Shown: positions 1-9,628, numbered from the stretch's first letter. The stretch is 64,000 nt of DNA from Kineosporia aurantiaca JCM 3230 (GCA_000719025.1 JODP01000002.1:186001-250000); one strand, 5' to 3'. Notes: generated by a model not told the origin, from the letters alone. Program-made: numbers and translations.

Positions 1-1
1 C

Positions 2-1507
2 GCGGTCTCCGAGGCCTCGATCCGGCTGGGCTGGGTCAACCTCGCCGACACCTCCCGCCCGCTGGTCGAGCCGGTCGAGACGCTGCGCGCCGAACTGCTG
101 GCCGAGGGCGTGGACCGGGTCGTGCTGTGCGGCATGGGCGGTTCCTCGCTGGCCCCCGAGGTGATCACGAAGACCGCCGGGGTCGACCTGGTGGTGCTGG
201 ACTCCACCGACCCGGGTCAGGTCTACGCCGCCCTGGTCGAGCTGGAGCGCACGGTCATCGTGGTCTCCAGCAAGTCCGGCGGCACGCTCGAGACCGACAG
301 CCAGCGGCGGGTCTTCGAGGAGGCCTTCACCAAGGCCGGGATCGACGCCAACCGCCGCATCGTGGTCGTCACCGACCCGGGCTCGCCGCTGGAGAAGGCG
401 TCCCAGGACGCCGGCTACCGGGCGATCTTCCAGGCCGACTCGACCGTCGGCGGCCGCTACTCGGCGCTGACCGCGTTCGGCCTGGTGCCCTCCGGTCTGG
501 CCGGGGCCGACATCGGCGCCCTGCTGGACGAGGCCGCCGCGGTCAGCGACCAGCTGGCCGAGGACACCGAGGCCAACCCCGGCCTGGTGCTCGGCGCCGT
601 GATCGGCGGCTCCCCCACCCCCGGCTCCAACGGGTTCCGCGACAAGGTGGTCTTCGCCGACTACGGTTCCGGGATCAGCGGTTTCGGGGACTGGGTCGAG
701 CAGCTGATCGCCGAGTCCACCGGTAAGGAGGGCACCGGCCTGCTGCCGGTCGTCGCCTCCCCCACCGCCGCCGACGTCACCGCCCCGGGCGAGGACACGG
801 TCGTGGTCCGGCTCGCGCCGGTCGGGTCGGACGCCACCACGGCGCCCTCCGACTCCGCCGCCGCGGCCGCGGTCACGGTGAACGGCCCCCTGGGCGCGCA
901 GATGCTGCTCTGGGAGTACGCCACCGCGGTGGCCGGCCGGCTGATCGGGATCAACCCGTTCGACCAGCCGGACGTGGAGAGCGCCAAGGCGGCCGCCCGC
1001 GGCCTGCTGGACGCCCGCCCCGAGCCGGAGGCGGCCGCGATCGTCGACGACGGCATCGAGATCCGGGCCACCCCGGGCCTGCTGGACGGCGCCGACGGCC
1101 TCGAGACCGCGATCGACGCGCTGCTGGAGGCGCTGCCCGGCCGGGGCTACCTGGCCGTGATGGCGTACCTCAACCGGCTCAGCGAGAGCGAGCTGGCGCA
1201 GGTGCGCGACCCGCTGGCCAAGCGCACCGGGCGACCGGTCACGTTCGGCTGGGGCCCGCGGTTCCTGCACTCCACCGGGCAGTTCCACAAGGGTGGGGCC
1301 CCGGTCGGGGTCTACCTCCAGATCACCGCCGACCACGACAGTGACCTGGAGATCCCGGAGCGGCCGTTCAGCTTCGGTCAGCTGATCGCGGCCCAGGCCG
1401 CGGGCGACGCGACCGTGCTGGCCCAGCACGACCGGCCGGTTCTGCGTCTGCACCTGACCGACCGGGAGACCGGTCTGGCCCGGCTGATCGCGGCGCTGTC
1501 CCGCTAG
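2..1507 (+). CDS. pgi: Glucose-6-phosphate isomerase, 5'-truncated by window edge
   Basis: Interconverts glucose-6-phosphate and fructose-6-phosphate in the cytoplasm. The open frame extends to the window edge, so the N-terminus is missing; 501 residues are visible. Sugar-isomerase signatures are present in order: GMGGSSLAPEV, SSKSGGTLET (phosphate-binding SIS motif), a VGGRYSALTAFGLVP stretch, ESTGKEG, and near the C-terminus FHKGGAPVGVYLQI. The first GTG inside the window (110) is only an internal codon. In actinobacteria this PGI form normally follows transaldolase, expected just upstream. It is followed by a terminator-like hairpin and then zwf on the same strand. Confidence 0.93.
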   Translation, partial: AVSEASIRLGWVNLADTSRPLVEPVETLRAELLAEGVDRVVLCGMGGSSLAPEVITKTAGVDLVVLDSTDPGQVYAALVELERTVIVVSSKSGGTLETDSQRRVFEEAFTKAGIDANRRIVVVTDPGSPLEKASQDAGYRAIFQADSTVGGRYSALTAFGLVPSGLAGADIGALLDEAAAVSDQLAEDTEANPGLVLGAVIGGSPTPGSNGFRDKVVFADYGSGISGFGDWVEQLIAESTGKEGTGLLPVVASPTAADVTAPGEDTVVVRLAPVGSDATTAPSDSAAAAAVTVNGPLGAQMLLWEYATAVAGRLIGINPFDQPDVESAKAAARGLLDARPEPEAAAIVDDGIEIRATPGLLDGADGLETAIDALLEALPGRGYLAVMAYLNRLSESELAQVRDPLAKRTGRPVTFGWGPRFLHSTGQFHKGGAPVGVYLQITADHDSDLEIPERPFSFGQLIAAQAAGDATVLAQHDRPVLRLHLTDRETGLARLIAALSR

Positions 1508-1518
1508 GAAGCACCCGA

Positions 1519-1565
1519 CGAAGGGTGGGTCGGCCGGTCCCTGGGACCAGCCGGCCCACCCTTCG
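1519..1565 (+). terminator. Hairpin between pgi and zwf
   Basis: Inverted repeat starting 12 nt after the pgi stop: CGAAGGGTGGG pairs perfectly with CCCACCCTTCG, and the stem extends through a T-G pair into CGGC/GCCG. No T-run follows, as is common in actinobacteria. It could end pgi transcripts or attenuate read-through into zwf. Confidence 0.7.
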
Positions 1566-1681
1566 CGTGCAGGTGACGGGAATGCCGCGGCGCCCGCCGG
1601 ACTTGCTTGATCTTGCGTGTGCACGCCGTTGAGGTAACGACGTCCACCATTTCGCCCATGGAAGCTTCGAAAGGAACAACG

Positions 1682-3226
1682 GTGAGCCCGACCCGGGTGA
1701 GTCGCAGCGAGAATCCGCTGCGCGACGACCGTGACCGCAGGCTCCCCCGGATCGCCGGCCCCAGCGGCCTGGTGATGTTCGGGGTGACCGGCGACCTGGC
1801 CCGCAAGAAGCTGATGCCGGCCATCTACGACCTGGCCAACCGCGGCCTGCTGCCGCCGGGCTTCTCCCTGGTCGGCTACGGCCGCCGGGAGTGGACCGAC
1901 GCCGACTTCGCCGAGCAGGTGCGCTCCTCGGTGAGCCGCTACTCGCGCACGCCGTTCCGCACCGAGGTGTGGGAGCAGCTGGCCGAGGGCCTGCGGTTCG
2001 TGCAGGGGGACTTCGACGACGACGCGGCCTTCGACCGGATGGCCGAGGTGCTGGCCGAGCTCGACGCCCAGCGCGGCATCGGCGGCAACTACGCGTTCTA
2101 CCTGTCCATCCCGCCGGGCGCGTTCCCGGTGGTGACCAAGCAGCTGGCCCGTTCGGGTCTGTCCCAGCAGGACGGCGAGTCCTGGCGCCGGGTGGTGATC
2201 GAGAAGCCGTTCGGGCACGACCTGGAGTCGGCCCGGGAGCTGAACCAGGTGGTGGAGTCGGTGTTCCCGCCCGACTCGGTCTTCCGGATCGACCACTACC
2301 TGGGCAAGGAGACGGTCCAGAACCTGCTGGCGCTGCGCTTCGCCAACCAGCTGTGGGAGCCGATCTGGAACTCCCACTACGTGGACCACGTGCAGATCAC
2401 GATGGCCGAGGACATCGGCATCGGCGGCCGGGCCGGGTACTACGACGGCATCGGCGCGGCCCGCGACGTGATCCAGAACCACCTGCTCCAGCTGCTCGCG
2501 CTGACCGCGATGGAGGAGCCGATCTCGTTCGACGCCAAGGACCTGCGGGCGGAGAAGGAGAAGGTGCTCTCCGCGGTGCGGGTGCCCGATGACCTGGAGG
2601 CCAACACCGCCCGCGGTCAGTACTCCGGCGGGTACCAGGGCAACGAGCAGGTCACCGGCTTCCTCGACGAGGACGGCATCGCCAAGGACTCGATCACCGA
2701 GACCTTCGCGGCGATCCGCCTGGACATCGACACCCGCCGCTGGGCCGGGGTGCCGTTCTACCTGCGGGCCGGCAAGCGCCTGGGCCGCCGGGTCACCGAG
2801 ATCGCGGTGGTGTTCAAGCGCGCCCCGTTCCTGCCGTTCGACAACACCGCCACCGGTGAGCTGGGCCAGAACGCCATCGTCATCCGGGTCCAGCCGGACG
2901 AGGGCGTGACCATCCGGTTCGGGTCCAAGGTGCCCGGCACGGCGATGGAGGTCCGGGACGTGAACATGGACTTCAGCTACGGCGAGTCGTTCACCGAGTC
3001 CTCCCCCGAGGCCTACGAGCGGCTCATCCTCGACGTCCTGCTGGGCGACCCGCCGCTGTTCCCGCGGCACGAGGAGGTCGAGCTGTCCTGGAAGATCCTG
3101 GACCCGATCACCGAGTACTGGGAGCGCACCGGCAAGCAGCCGGAGGCCTACTACCCCGGCCAGTGGGGCCCCACCTCGGCCCACGACATGCTTTCCCGCG
3201 ACGGACGCAGCTGGAGGGTCCCGTGA
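1682..3226 (+). CDS. zwf: Glucose-6-phosphate 1-dehydrogenase
   Basis: Oxidises glucose-6-phosphate to 6-phosphogluconolactone with NADP+, the entry step of the oxidative pentose phosphate pathway. 514 residues, normal for the family. The N-terminal Rossmann motif reads GVTGDLARKKLMPA, the coenzyme-domain EKPFG is present, and the active-site signature is RIDHYLGKE. The GTG at 1682 is preferred because AAAGGA lies 6 nt upstream and the length then fits; in-frame ATG 1658 is an alternative. Its stop overlaps the GTG of opcA (GTGA), so the two are translationally coupled. Confidence 0.96.
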   Translation: MSPTRVSRSENPLRDDRDRRLPRIAGPSGLVMFGVTGDLARKKLMPAIYDLANRGLLPPGFSLVGYGRREWTDADFAEQVRSSVSRYSRTPFRTEVWEQLAEGLRFVQGDFDDDAAFDRMAEVLAELDAQRGIGGNYAFYLSIPPGAFPVVTKQLARSGLSQQDGESWRRVVIEKPFGHDLESARELNQVVESVFPPDSVFRIDHYLGKETVQNLLALRFANQLWEPIWNSHYVDHVQITMAEDIGIGGRAGYYDGIGAARDVIQNHLLQLLALTAMEEPISFDAKDLRAEKEKVLSAVRVPDDLEANTARGQYSGGYQGNEQVTGFLDEDGIAKDSITETFAAIRLDIDTRRWAGVPFYLRAGKRLGRRVTEIAVVFKRAPFLPFDNTATGELGQNAIVIRVQPDEGVTIRFGSKVPGTAMEVRDVNMDFSYGESFTESSPEAYERLILDVLLGDPPLFPRHEEVELSWKILDPITEYWERTGKQPEAYYPGQWGPTSAHDMLSRDGRSWRVP

Positions 3227-4149
3227 TCGTCGATCTCCCCAACACCACCACCAACGAGATCAGCAAGCGCCTGGTCGAGGCGCGCGGCGAGAGCGGCGCG
3301 GTGGCCCTGGGCCGGGTGCTGACGCTGATCCTGGTGACCGACGAGAGCAGCGCGGACGACGCGATCGGCACCGCCAACGACGCCAGCCGGGAGCACCCCT
3401 CCCGGGTCCTGGTGATCGTCCGTGGTTCCACCGAGGGCGACTCCCGGCTGGACGCGCAGATCCGCGTCGGCGGTGACGCCGGGGCCGCCGAGGTGATCGT
3501 CCTGCGGCTGTTCGGTGAGCTCGCCGAGCACGGTTCCGCCCTGGTCACCCCGCTGCTGCTGCCGGACGCCCCGGTCGTGGTCTGGTGGGCCGGCGAACCC
3601 CCGGCCGACCCGCGGGCCGAGCGGATCGCCACCATGGCGTCCCGGCTGATCGTCGACACCGGCAAGGCGGCCGACCCGACCGCGGCGCTCCAACAGCTCT
3701 CCCGGGTGGCCGCGCCGGGCATCACCGACCTGGCCTGGAGCCGGATCACCCGCTGGCGCGCGCTGCTCGCGGCGGCGCTCGACCAGCCGCCGTACGAGGA
3801 GGTCACCTCGATCACGGTCAGCGGCGCGCAGGACACCCCGAGCGTCGAGCTGATGGCCGCCTGGCTGTCCCACGCCCTGGACTGCCCGGTCACCTGGGAG
3901 CGCACCGCCCCCGGCACCGGCATGGTCGGGGTCAAGCTCACCCGCGCCTCCGGGGACGTGTCGATCGTGCGCGAGGACGGCACCGTCGCCACCATGACGC
4001 AGCCCGGTCAGCCGGTCCGCCGGGTGGCGCTGCACCGTCGCACCGACGTGGAGTGCCTGACCGAGGAACTGCGCCGCCTGGAGGAGGACGAGCTCTTCGC
4101 CGACGTCCTCACCAAGGGCATGCCCCGGCTGAACGGGGTCAGCGCATGA
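3223..4149 (+). CDS. opcA: OpcA, glucose-6-phosphate dehydrogenase assembly protein
   Basis: OpcA is the accessory protein for G6PDH assembly or activation in actinobacteria and cyanobacteria. 308 residues beginning with the characteristic VDLPNTTTNEISKRLVEAR stretch; a VVVWWAGEPP segment in the middle is also typical. Start GTG 3223 overlaps the zwf stop by 4 nt and has GGAGG 5 nt upstream, so the longer upstream reading (from 3163) is rejected. Its stop overlaps the pgl ATG (ATGA). The tight order zwf-opcA-pgl is the classic actinobacterial arrangement. Confidence 0.94.
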   Translation: MIVDLPNTTTNEISKRLVEARGESGAVALGRVLTLILVTDESSADDAIGTANDASREHPSRVLVIVRGSTEGDSRLDAQIRVGGDAGAAEVIVLRLFGELAEHGSALVTPLLLPDAPVVVWWAGEPPADPRAERIATMASRLIVDTGKAADPTAALQQLSRVAAPGITDLAWSRITRWRALLAAALDQPPYEEVTSITVSGAQDTPSVELMAAWLSHALDCPVTWERTAPGTGMVGVKLTRASGDVSIVREDGTVATMTQPGQPVRRVALHRRTDVECLTEELRRLEEDELFADVLTKGMPRLNGVSA

Positions 4150-4919
4150 CCTCGCAGCCGGAAAAGATCATCCTGGCCGACGCCTCGCAGCTCGCCGCTG
4201 CGGCCGCGGCCCGGCTGATCACTTCGGTGGTGGACGCCCAGGCCGCCCGGGGGCACGCGCACGTCGTGCTCACCGGTGGGTCCAACGGCGGCGCGCTGCT
4301 CAAGGCGGTCGCCGTCTCCCCCGCCCGGGACGCGGTGGACTGGAGCCAGGTCGACCTCTGGTGGGGCGACGAGCGCTTCCTCCCGGCGGGCGATCCGGAA
4401 CGCAACGAGACGCAGGCACGTGAGTACCTGCTCGACGCGCTCCCGCTCGACCCGGAGCGGATCCACGTGATGGCCGCTTCGGACGGCCCCTACGGGGACG
4501 ACCTCGACGCGGCGGCCGCTGCGTACGCGGTCGAACTCGCAGCCGCGGCTGCGGCCTCCCGGGAACCGGTGCGCCCCAGCGGCTCCGCGGTTCCCGGCGT
4601 CCCCGCCTTCGACGTGCTGATGCTCGGCGTCGGCCCGGACGGCCACGTGGCCTCGCTGTTCCCGGGCCACCCGGGGTATGCGGTCAAGGAGGGCACGGCC
4701 ATCGCCGTCCGCGAGTCCCCCAAGCCCCCGCCCGAGCGAATCTCACTCACCCTGGCGGCGATCGGGGCGGCCCGCCAGGTCTGGCTGCTGGCCGGTGGCG
4801 AGGGCAAGGCCGATGCGGTGGCCGGGGCGCTCGGTGGGCAGGACCTGCCCGCCGGTGCGGTGCGCGGCACCGAGCGCACGCTCTGGCTGCTGGACCAGGC
4901 GGCCGCGTCCAAGCTGTAA
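4146..4919 (+). CDS. pgl: 6-phosphogluconolactonase
   Basis: Hydrolyses 6-phosphogluconolactone to 6-phosphogluconate, the step after Zwf. 257 residues, family-typical. Visible motifs: VLTGGSNGG near the N-terminus (sugar-phosphate binding), WWGDERFLP, and GVGPDGHVASLFPGHP in the C-terminal half. An Ala-rich stretch (about residues 118-140) is an insertion common in high-GC species. The ATG overlaps the opcA stop by 4 nt. Last gene of the operon; a strong hairpin begins 13 nt after its stop. Confidence 0.95.
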   Translation: MTSQPEKIILADASQLAAAAAARLITSVVDAQAARGHAHVVLTGGSNGGALLKAVAVSPARDAVDWSQVDLWWGDERFLPAGDPERNETQAREYLLDALPLDPERIHVMAASDGPYGDDLDAAAAAYAVELAAAAAASREPVRPSGSAVPGVPAFDVLMLGVGPDGHVASLFPGHPGYAVKEGTAIAVRESPKPPPERISLTLAAIGAARQVWLLAGGEGKADAVAGALGGQDLPAGAVRGTERTLWLLDQAAASKL

Positions 4920-4932
4920 AAGCTGCCTTATT

Positions 4933-4975
4933 GAGGACGACGTCGGCTCCCGTTTTGGGGGCCTACGTCGTCCTC
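4933..4975 (+). terminator. Strong terminator after pgl
   Basis: GAGGACGACGT pairs with ACGTCGTCCTC, and after one mismatch the stem continues with GGCTCCC/GGGGGCC (one G-T pair) around a GTTTT loop. This gives about 19 bp of nearly continuous stem placed directly after the operon. Confidence 0.88.
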
Positions 4976-5140
4976 TCGCTTTGCCCCCGTCCGGAAGATC
5001 CCGCAAGATCGGGGTGACCGCCGAACGGGCCACCCCCGCACCCACCGCTCGGCCCGAAAATGGTCCCAAGGAGTGGAATCCGCAGCCATCACGAAACATC
5101 GTGGTGACAATGGAGCCTCACAGCGAAGGTGGGGGCGGCC

Positions 5141-7492
5141 ATGCCTGCTCATTCTGCTCAGCCTGGTTCGGAACGGGCCTTGCGGCGGTGGCCGCTGCTC
5201 ACCGCCGTAGCCGCCATTGCCGGCACGGTCGTCCTGGCCCTGGCCCTGATCGCGCCCACCGCGAGCGCGAGCTACAACTCCACGGCGGTCCCCCTGCACC
5301 CGGCCGCCCAGGTCGGCCTGACCCTGCTCGGCGGATCCGCGGACGGCTACGCGGTGCAGATGTACAAGCCCACCTCCGGCACCTACGGCATCTTCACCGG
5401 CGGCCCGGGTGACGCGCTGACCGAGCGGACCATCCCGGTCGGCGCCGGCACCCCCGGAAACCTCTGGTATCTCGGGGTGGTCGGCCAGCAGCTGGGCTAC
5501 TACCTCAGCATCTACGGCAATCCCTACCGCTACGAGATGCACCGGATGAACGTGCTCACCGGGGTGGACACCAACCTGGGCACGGTCACCACCGCACCGA
5601 CCGCCTACACCACCGACAGCTGGATCGCGGTGATCGACGGCTACGTGGTCGCCACCCGGTTCGACACCGGCGTGGCCACCCGGCTGGCGGCCACCGGCGC
5701 CAACCCGTTCGGGATCAAGCTGACCACCGACGGGATGCTGATCGAGACCACGAACGCCGCGCACTCGCAGTACTACCTGGATCTGGTCGATTTCGGCAGT
5801 ACCGAGGTGGAGCGGGTGGCCAGCGAGCCGAGCATCCACCGCTTCGACATCTCCCCCACCACGATCACCTGGTACGAGGACCCGCAGACCGGGCGGTCCG
5901 AACAGATCAAGATCCGCGAGCGCTCGGGCGGCCCGGTGGCGACCTACACCGAGACGGACGACTACGCCGACCCGGTGGACAAGATCGCCGGATATCACAG
6001 CGCCGGGTTCCTCTACTCGCGGGACGGGGTCTGGCGGCTGCGCACGATCAGCACCTCCGGTGTGGCCGACACCGTGGTGATGCCCGACGACTCGACGAAT
6101 CTGCTGGTGGACGGGGATCGCTGGCTGATCGGGACCGGCGGCCGGAGCGCCCAAGCCGGGGTCTACGAGGTGCGCGGCGACACCGTCACCCAGGTCGCCA
6201 AGGTGACCCCGCCGAGCGCGCCGGTGACGGCCATCTCGTTCTCGGCGGGAAAGCTGTACTACTCCGACGCAACGGTCTACGACGACGGCAACAACCCGCT
6301 CGACCTACCCGGCCCGATGGCCGTCTGGAGCCGCCCGATCACCGGCGTCGGGGCGCCCAGCCTGGGCACCGAGACCGAATTGGCGCAGCGCACCGGCTAT
6401 CTCTTCGGTGGCTCGGACCAGAGCATGGAGTTCTCCGCCGCCCGGGGCGTGGTCAGCGGGGACGTCACCGGCGGCAGCTTCACCTGGCGTCTGCTCGACC
6501 GGTTCCGGACCACGGCCACGATCAAGCAGAGCTACTCCTACCAGCCCACCGGCGAGGCGGACACGCGCGTGCCCAAGGTGTCCGGCCCGTACTTCACCGC
6601 CGCCGGGCACGTGTACGACCCCACCGGCACGCTGATCTACTCCCGGCCCGGTGCGGCCGCCGGGGAGATCGGGGCCTTCTCCGGCAACGATGACCTCTAC
6701 GGACCCCGTCTGGTCTATACCCGGTACACGAAGAAGCCCGGCTACACCGACATCTGGCTGCGCGACCTGGACCGGCCGAAGTCGAAGACGAACCCGGGCC
6801 GGCTGGCCACCGTCAAGCAGGACTCACCGCTGGTGGCCATCTGGGGCAACACGGTGGCCTGGCAGTCCGGCGGCCGGGAACTCAGCCTGCGCACCCTGAG
6901 CTCGGCCAAGGTCCGCAAGATCCGGATCACCGGGCCGCTGGTGCAGCTGACCATCGGCGAGGGCGCCCTGGCCTGGAACGCCAACGCCAAGACGTACCTG
7001 CTGGACACCCTCAGCGCCACGTCCAAGCCGATCGCCTACGCCGCCGCCGGCCGGACCATCCGCCTGGACAACCACTACCTGGCCCGCCGGGTCAGCACCG
7101 GCGCGGTCGTGGTCTACTCCACCGGCCTCACCGAGAAGTACCGTCCCCGCCTGGTCGGCACCTACGCCCCCGCCGGGTTCACCCCGAACGGTGACGGCCG
7201 GGCCGACACCTGGAACCCCCAGTTCGACCTGACCAAACCGGTGAAGGACATCCGGCTGGTGATCCGCAGTACCAAGACAGGAAGTACTTTGAGGACGCTG
7301 GTGGGCACCGCCGCTGACGCGAGCATCCGGGATCTGGCCTTCGACGGCCGCAACAGCAGCGGTAAGGCGCTGGCCAACGGCACCTACAGCTGGCAGCTGA
7401 CCGGGACGGCCCAGGACGGGGAGGGCGCGGTGATCGGGATTCGTGGGGAGAGCAAGGTGTCCGGGACGGTGACGATCAGCAAGGTCTCCTGA
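5141..7492 (+). CDS. Large secreted protein with FlgD-type Ig domain
   Basis: About 783 residues. A hydrophobic N-terminal segment (LTAVAAIAGTVVLALALIAPTASAS) looks like a signal peptide with cleavage after ASA-like residues. The body is rich in short beta-strand repeats with DG and W/Y turns, suggesting a beta-propeller-like fold, though no single family is certain. The last about 110 residues match the FlgD immunoglobulin-like domain: GFTPNGDGRADTW, then FDGRNSSGKALANGTYSWQLTG. Such domains cap many extracellular actinobacterial proteins. ATG 5141 is chosen because AAGGTGG lies 8 nt upstream; GTG 5129 overlaps that site. The ankyrin gene starts on the next base after the stop. Function unknown. 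Confidence 0.8.
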   Translation: MPAHSAQPGSERALRRWPLLTAVAAIAGTVVLALALIAPTASASYNSTAVPLHPAAQVGLTLLGGSADGYAVQMYKPTSGTYGIFTGGPGDALTERTIPVGAGTPGNLWYLGVVGQQLGYYLSIYGNPYRYEMHRMNVLTGVDTNLGTVTTAPTAYTTDSWIAVIDGYVVATRFDTGVATRLAATGANPFGIKLTTDGMLIETTNAAHSQYYLDLVDFGSTEVERVASEPSIHRFDISPTTITWYEDPQTGRSEQIKIRERSGGPVATYTETDDYADPVDKIAGYHSAGFLYSRDGVWRLRTISTSGVADTVVMPDDSTNLLVDGDRWLIGTGGRSAQAGVYEVRGDTVTQVAKVTPPSAPVTAISFSAGKLYYSDATVYDDGNNPLDLPGPMAVWSRPITGVGAPSLGTETELAQRTGYLFGGSDQSMEFSAARGVVSGDVTGGSFTWRLLDRFRTTATIKQSYSYQPTGEADTRVPKVSGPYFTAAGHVYDPTGTLIYSRPGAAAGEIGAFSGNDDLYGPRLVYTRYTKKPGYTDIWLRDLDRPKSKTNPGRLATVKQDSPLVAIWGNTVAWQSGGRELSLRTLSSAKVRKIRITGPLVQLTIGEGALAWNANAKTYLLDTLSATSKPIAYAAAGRTIRLDNHYLARRVSTGAVVVYSTGLTEKYRPRLVGTYAPAGFTPNGDGRADTWNPQFDLTKPVKDIRLVIRSTKTGSTLRTLVGTAADASIRDLAFDGRNSSGKALANGTYSWQLTGTAQDGEGAVIGIRGESKVSGTVTISKVS

Positions 7493-8161
7493 ATGAGCGA
7501 GCTGAACGATGTGGCGATGCTGCGCTACGCCCCCGAGCGCCACCTCTGGCGCGACGTCAAGGGCACGGGCGGGATGGCCCGGGAGTTGCTGGCGGCCGGC
7601 GCGGCCGTGGACGGCGATCCCGAAGAGCCCGAGACTCCGCTGATCACGGCGGCCAGCTACGGGGACGCCGAAGTGGCCCGGGTCCTGATCGAGCACGGCG
7701 CCGACCTGGAGGCCACGGCCCGCGCTGATGCCGGTGGGGTACCGGGGGCGACCGCGCTGGTGCACGCCGCGGTCTTCGGCATGACGGCCGTGGTCGACGT
7801 ACTGGCTGCTGCCGGGGCAGAGGTCCCCGATCTGGTGATCGCGGCCGCGGTCGGCGACATCGGTGGCCGGCTGGAGGATTCCTCCCCCGACGGCCGCCTG
7901 CTGGCGTTGATCATGGCGGCCGACCACCAGCGCCTGAAGGTGATCGACGCCCTGGTCCGGGTCGGCACCCCGATCGACGAGGCTGATCCGGTCTGGGGCC
8001 GGCACCCGCTGCGCCTGGCCGCGGAGAACGGCCGGATCGACAGCGTGCGCCGGCTCCTGGAGCTGGGCGCCGATCCGGCCCGCACCGATGCCGAGGGCCG
8101 GACTCCGCTCGACCTGGCCGGGGACGAGCAGGTCCGGGAAATCCTCCGAAGCTGGTCCTAG
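7493..8161 (+). CDS. Ankyrin-repeat protein
   Basis: 222 residues built of ankyrin repeats: TPLITAASYGDAEVARVLIEHGADLEA, then TALVHAAVFGMTAVVDVLAAAGA, and near the C-terminus HPLRLAAENGRIDSVRRLLELGADP followed by GRTPLDLA. No signal peptide or membrane segment, so a cytoplasmic protein-binding scaffold is likely. It begins immediately after the upstream stop, so it is probably co-translated. The TAG stop overlaps the stop of the convergent aldo/keto reductase. Partner unknown. Confidence 0.85.
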   Translation: MSELNDVAMLRYAPERHLWRDVKGTGGMARELLAAGAAVDGDPEEPETPLITAASYGDAEVARVLIEHGADLEATARADAGGVPGATALVHAAVFGMTAVVDVLAAAGAEVPDLVIAAAVGDIGGRLEDSSPDGRLLALIMAADHQRLKVIDALVRVGTPIDEADPVWGRHPLRLAAENGRIDSVRRLLELGADPARTDAEGRTPLDLAGDEQVREILRSWS

Positions 8162-9189
8162 CGACCGCCGACCAGCTTGCGCCCCTGCTGCGCGACTCCC
8201 AGCTCCCCGTACGGGTAGTCCGAGATCGCCGGAGCACTCACCGCATCCAGCTCGGCCGTTTCCTCCGGCGTGAGAACCAGTTCCGCCGAGGCCAGATTGC
8301 TCTGGAGCTGCTCAACGGTACGAGCCCCAATGATGGACGCGGTGACGCCCGGTCGGTTGGTCAGCCAGGAGAGCGCGACCTCCGCCATGGACACACCGCG
8401 CCCCTCGGCAATCCGCTGGACCGCGTCGATGACGCTCCAGGTCTGCTCGTTCTGGCGCCGGTCGTAGGCCTCCATTCCCCGCTGCGGGTTCTCCCCCAGC
8501 CGGGTCGCGCCGGTGGGCTGCTGATCCCGCTTGTACTTCCCGGTCAGCCAGCCGCCACCCAGCGGGCTCCACGGCAGCAGGCCCAGCCCGGCGTCCTGCG
8601 CCGCCGGGACAACCTCCCACTCGATCTGACGGACCAGAAGGTTGTACTGCGGCTGCAGCGTGACCGGGGCCGGGATGTTCAGCGCGGCCGCGCGGTGCAC
8701 CAGCTTGGTCAGCTGCCAGCCGGTGAAGTTGGACAGCCCGTAGTAGCGGATCTTGCCCGCCCGGATGAAACCGTCCAGCGTGCGGAGCGTCTCGTCGATC
8801 GGGGTGTGCGGATCGAACGCGTGCAGCTGGTACAGGTCGATGGCCTCCACCCCGAGCCGGCGCAGCGACGCGTCCACTGCCTGGGAAAGGTGCCGCGCCG
8901 ACAAACCCACGCCGTTCGGCGTATCGTCCATCGGGAAGCGTCCTTTGGTGGCCAGAACCACGCGATCAGTGACATCGGAGGGGCGCGCCTTCAGCCAGCG
9001 CCCGATGATCTCCTCCGAGACCCCGGTCGAGTAGACGTCGGCGGTATCGACGAAGTTGCCGCCCGCCTCGACATAGCGATCGAGCATGGCGTGCGAGACC
9101 GACTCATCGCTCTCGTCGCCGAAGGTCATGGTGCCGAGGCAGAGGCTGGTCACGGAGGCGCCGGAATTACCGAGCGTTCGAAAGTCCAT
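8158..9189 (-). CDS. Aldo/keto reductase
   Basis: NADPH-dependent carbonyl reductase of the (beta/alpha)8 aldo/keto reductase family, 343 residues. The expected catalytic tetrad is visible: Asp and Tyr in VDTADVYSTG, Lys in LATKGRF, His in YQLHAFD; the C-terminal cofactor loop reads IIGARTVEQL. The ATG at 9189 gives the usual N-terminus (MDFRTLGNSG) and sits 7 nt past the stop of the upstream minus-strand gene; an in-frame GTG at 9210 is an alternative. It is third in a minus-strand set with the haem fusion protein and the 143-residue protein and could reduce an aldehyde or ketone oxylipin; that role is inference. Confidence 0.88.
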   Translation of the reverse strand: MDFRTLGNSGASVTSLCLGTMTFGDESDESVSHAMLDRYVEAGGNFVDTADVYSTGVSEEIIGRWLKARPSDVTDRVVLATKGRFPMDDTPNGVGLSARHLSQAVDASLRRLGVEAIDLYQLHAFDPHTPIDETLRTLDGFIRAGKIRYYGLSNFTGWQLTKLVHRAAALNIPAPVTLQPQYNLLVRQIEWEVVPAAQDAGLGLLPWSPLGGGWLTGKYKRDQQPTGATRLGENPQRGMEAYDRRQNEQTWSVIDAVQRIAEGRGVSMAEVALSWLTNRPGVTASIIGARTVEQLQSNLASAELVLTPEETAELDAVSAPAISDYPYGELGVAQQGRKLVGGR

Positions 9190-9196
9190 CACAGCT

Positions 9197-9628
9197 TCAG
9201 AGCCTGCCACGCTCCCGAAGAGTGAACCAGCCCACCCGCCGCCGCCCGATCCACACCACGCCCAGGTACTCCCCCGGCGCCACCTGGCGGATCTCGTCCC
9301 GCACCAGCCGGATCGGCAGCAACGCGGTGCGGGAGTAGTCGATCAGAATGCACTCCTGGAGATCGACCCGGCTCTTGTCCGGCCCCACCCTCGCCCCGAC
9401 CGCCCGCAGGCCGAGCGGGCTGATCCGGTTCTTCAGCGTGCCGCGCGCGGGATCGAAGGTCTTGCCCTGCCAGAAGATCATCCGGACCAGGGCCGACAGG
9501 GGCCGGGTCAGGACGGTTCCCGGGAACGCGAGCAAGGTACCGTGCGTGTCGCCGACCGGGATCTCGCCGGCCGGGCTGGCGCGGAAGAGCTCGTCGAGTT
9601 CCCCGTTGTTCCGGGCGAGCAGGTTCAT
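9197..9628 (-). CDS. Small conserved-looking protein coupled to the haem fusion protein
   Basis: 143 residues, no recognised family. ATG 9628 overlaps the stop of the upstream haem protein (ATGA) and has GGGAGGAG upstream, so translation is coupled. No signal peptide. The sequence contains a conserved-looking GVVWIGRRRVGWFTL strand pattern near the C-terminus and LVRMIFWQGKTFDP in the middle, compatible with a small beta-rich lipid-binding or lipocalin-like fold, but this is a guess from composition. Coupling suggests it works with the dioxygenase-like protein, for example on its substrate or product. Confidence 0.7.
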   Translation of the reverse strand: MNLLARNNGELDELFRASPAGEIPVGDTHGTLLAFPGTVLTRPLSALVRMIFWQGKTFDPARGTLKNRISPLGLRAVGARVGPDKSRVDLQECILIDYSRTALLPIRLVRDEIRQVAPGEYLGVVWIGRRRVGWFTLRERGRL

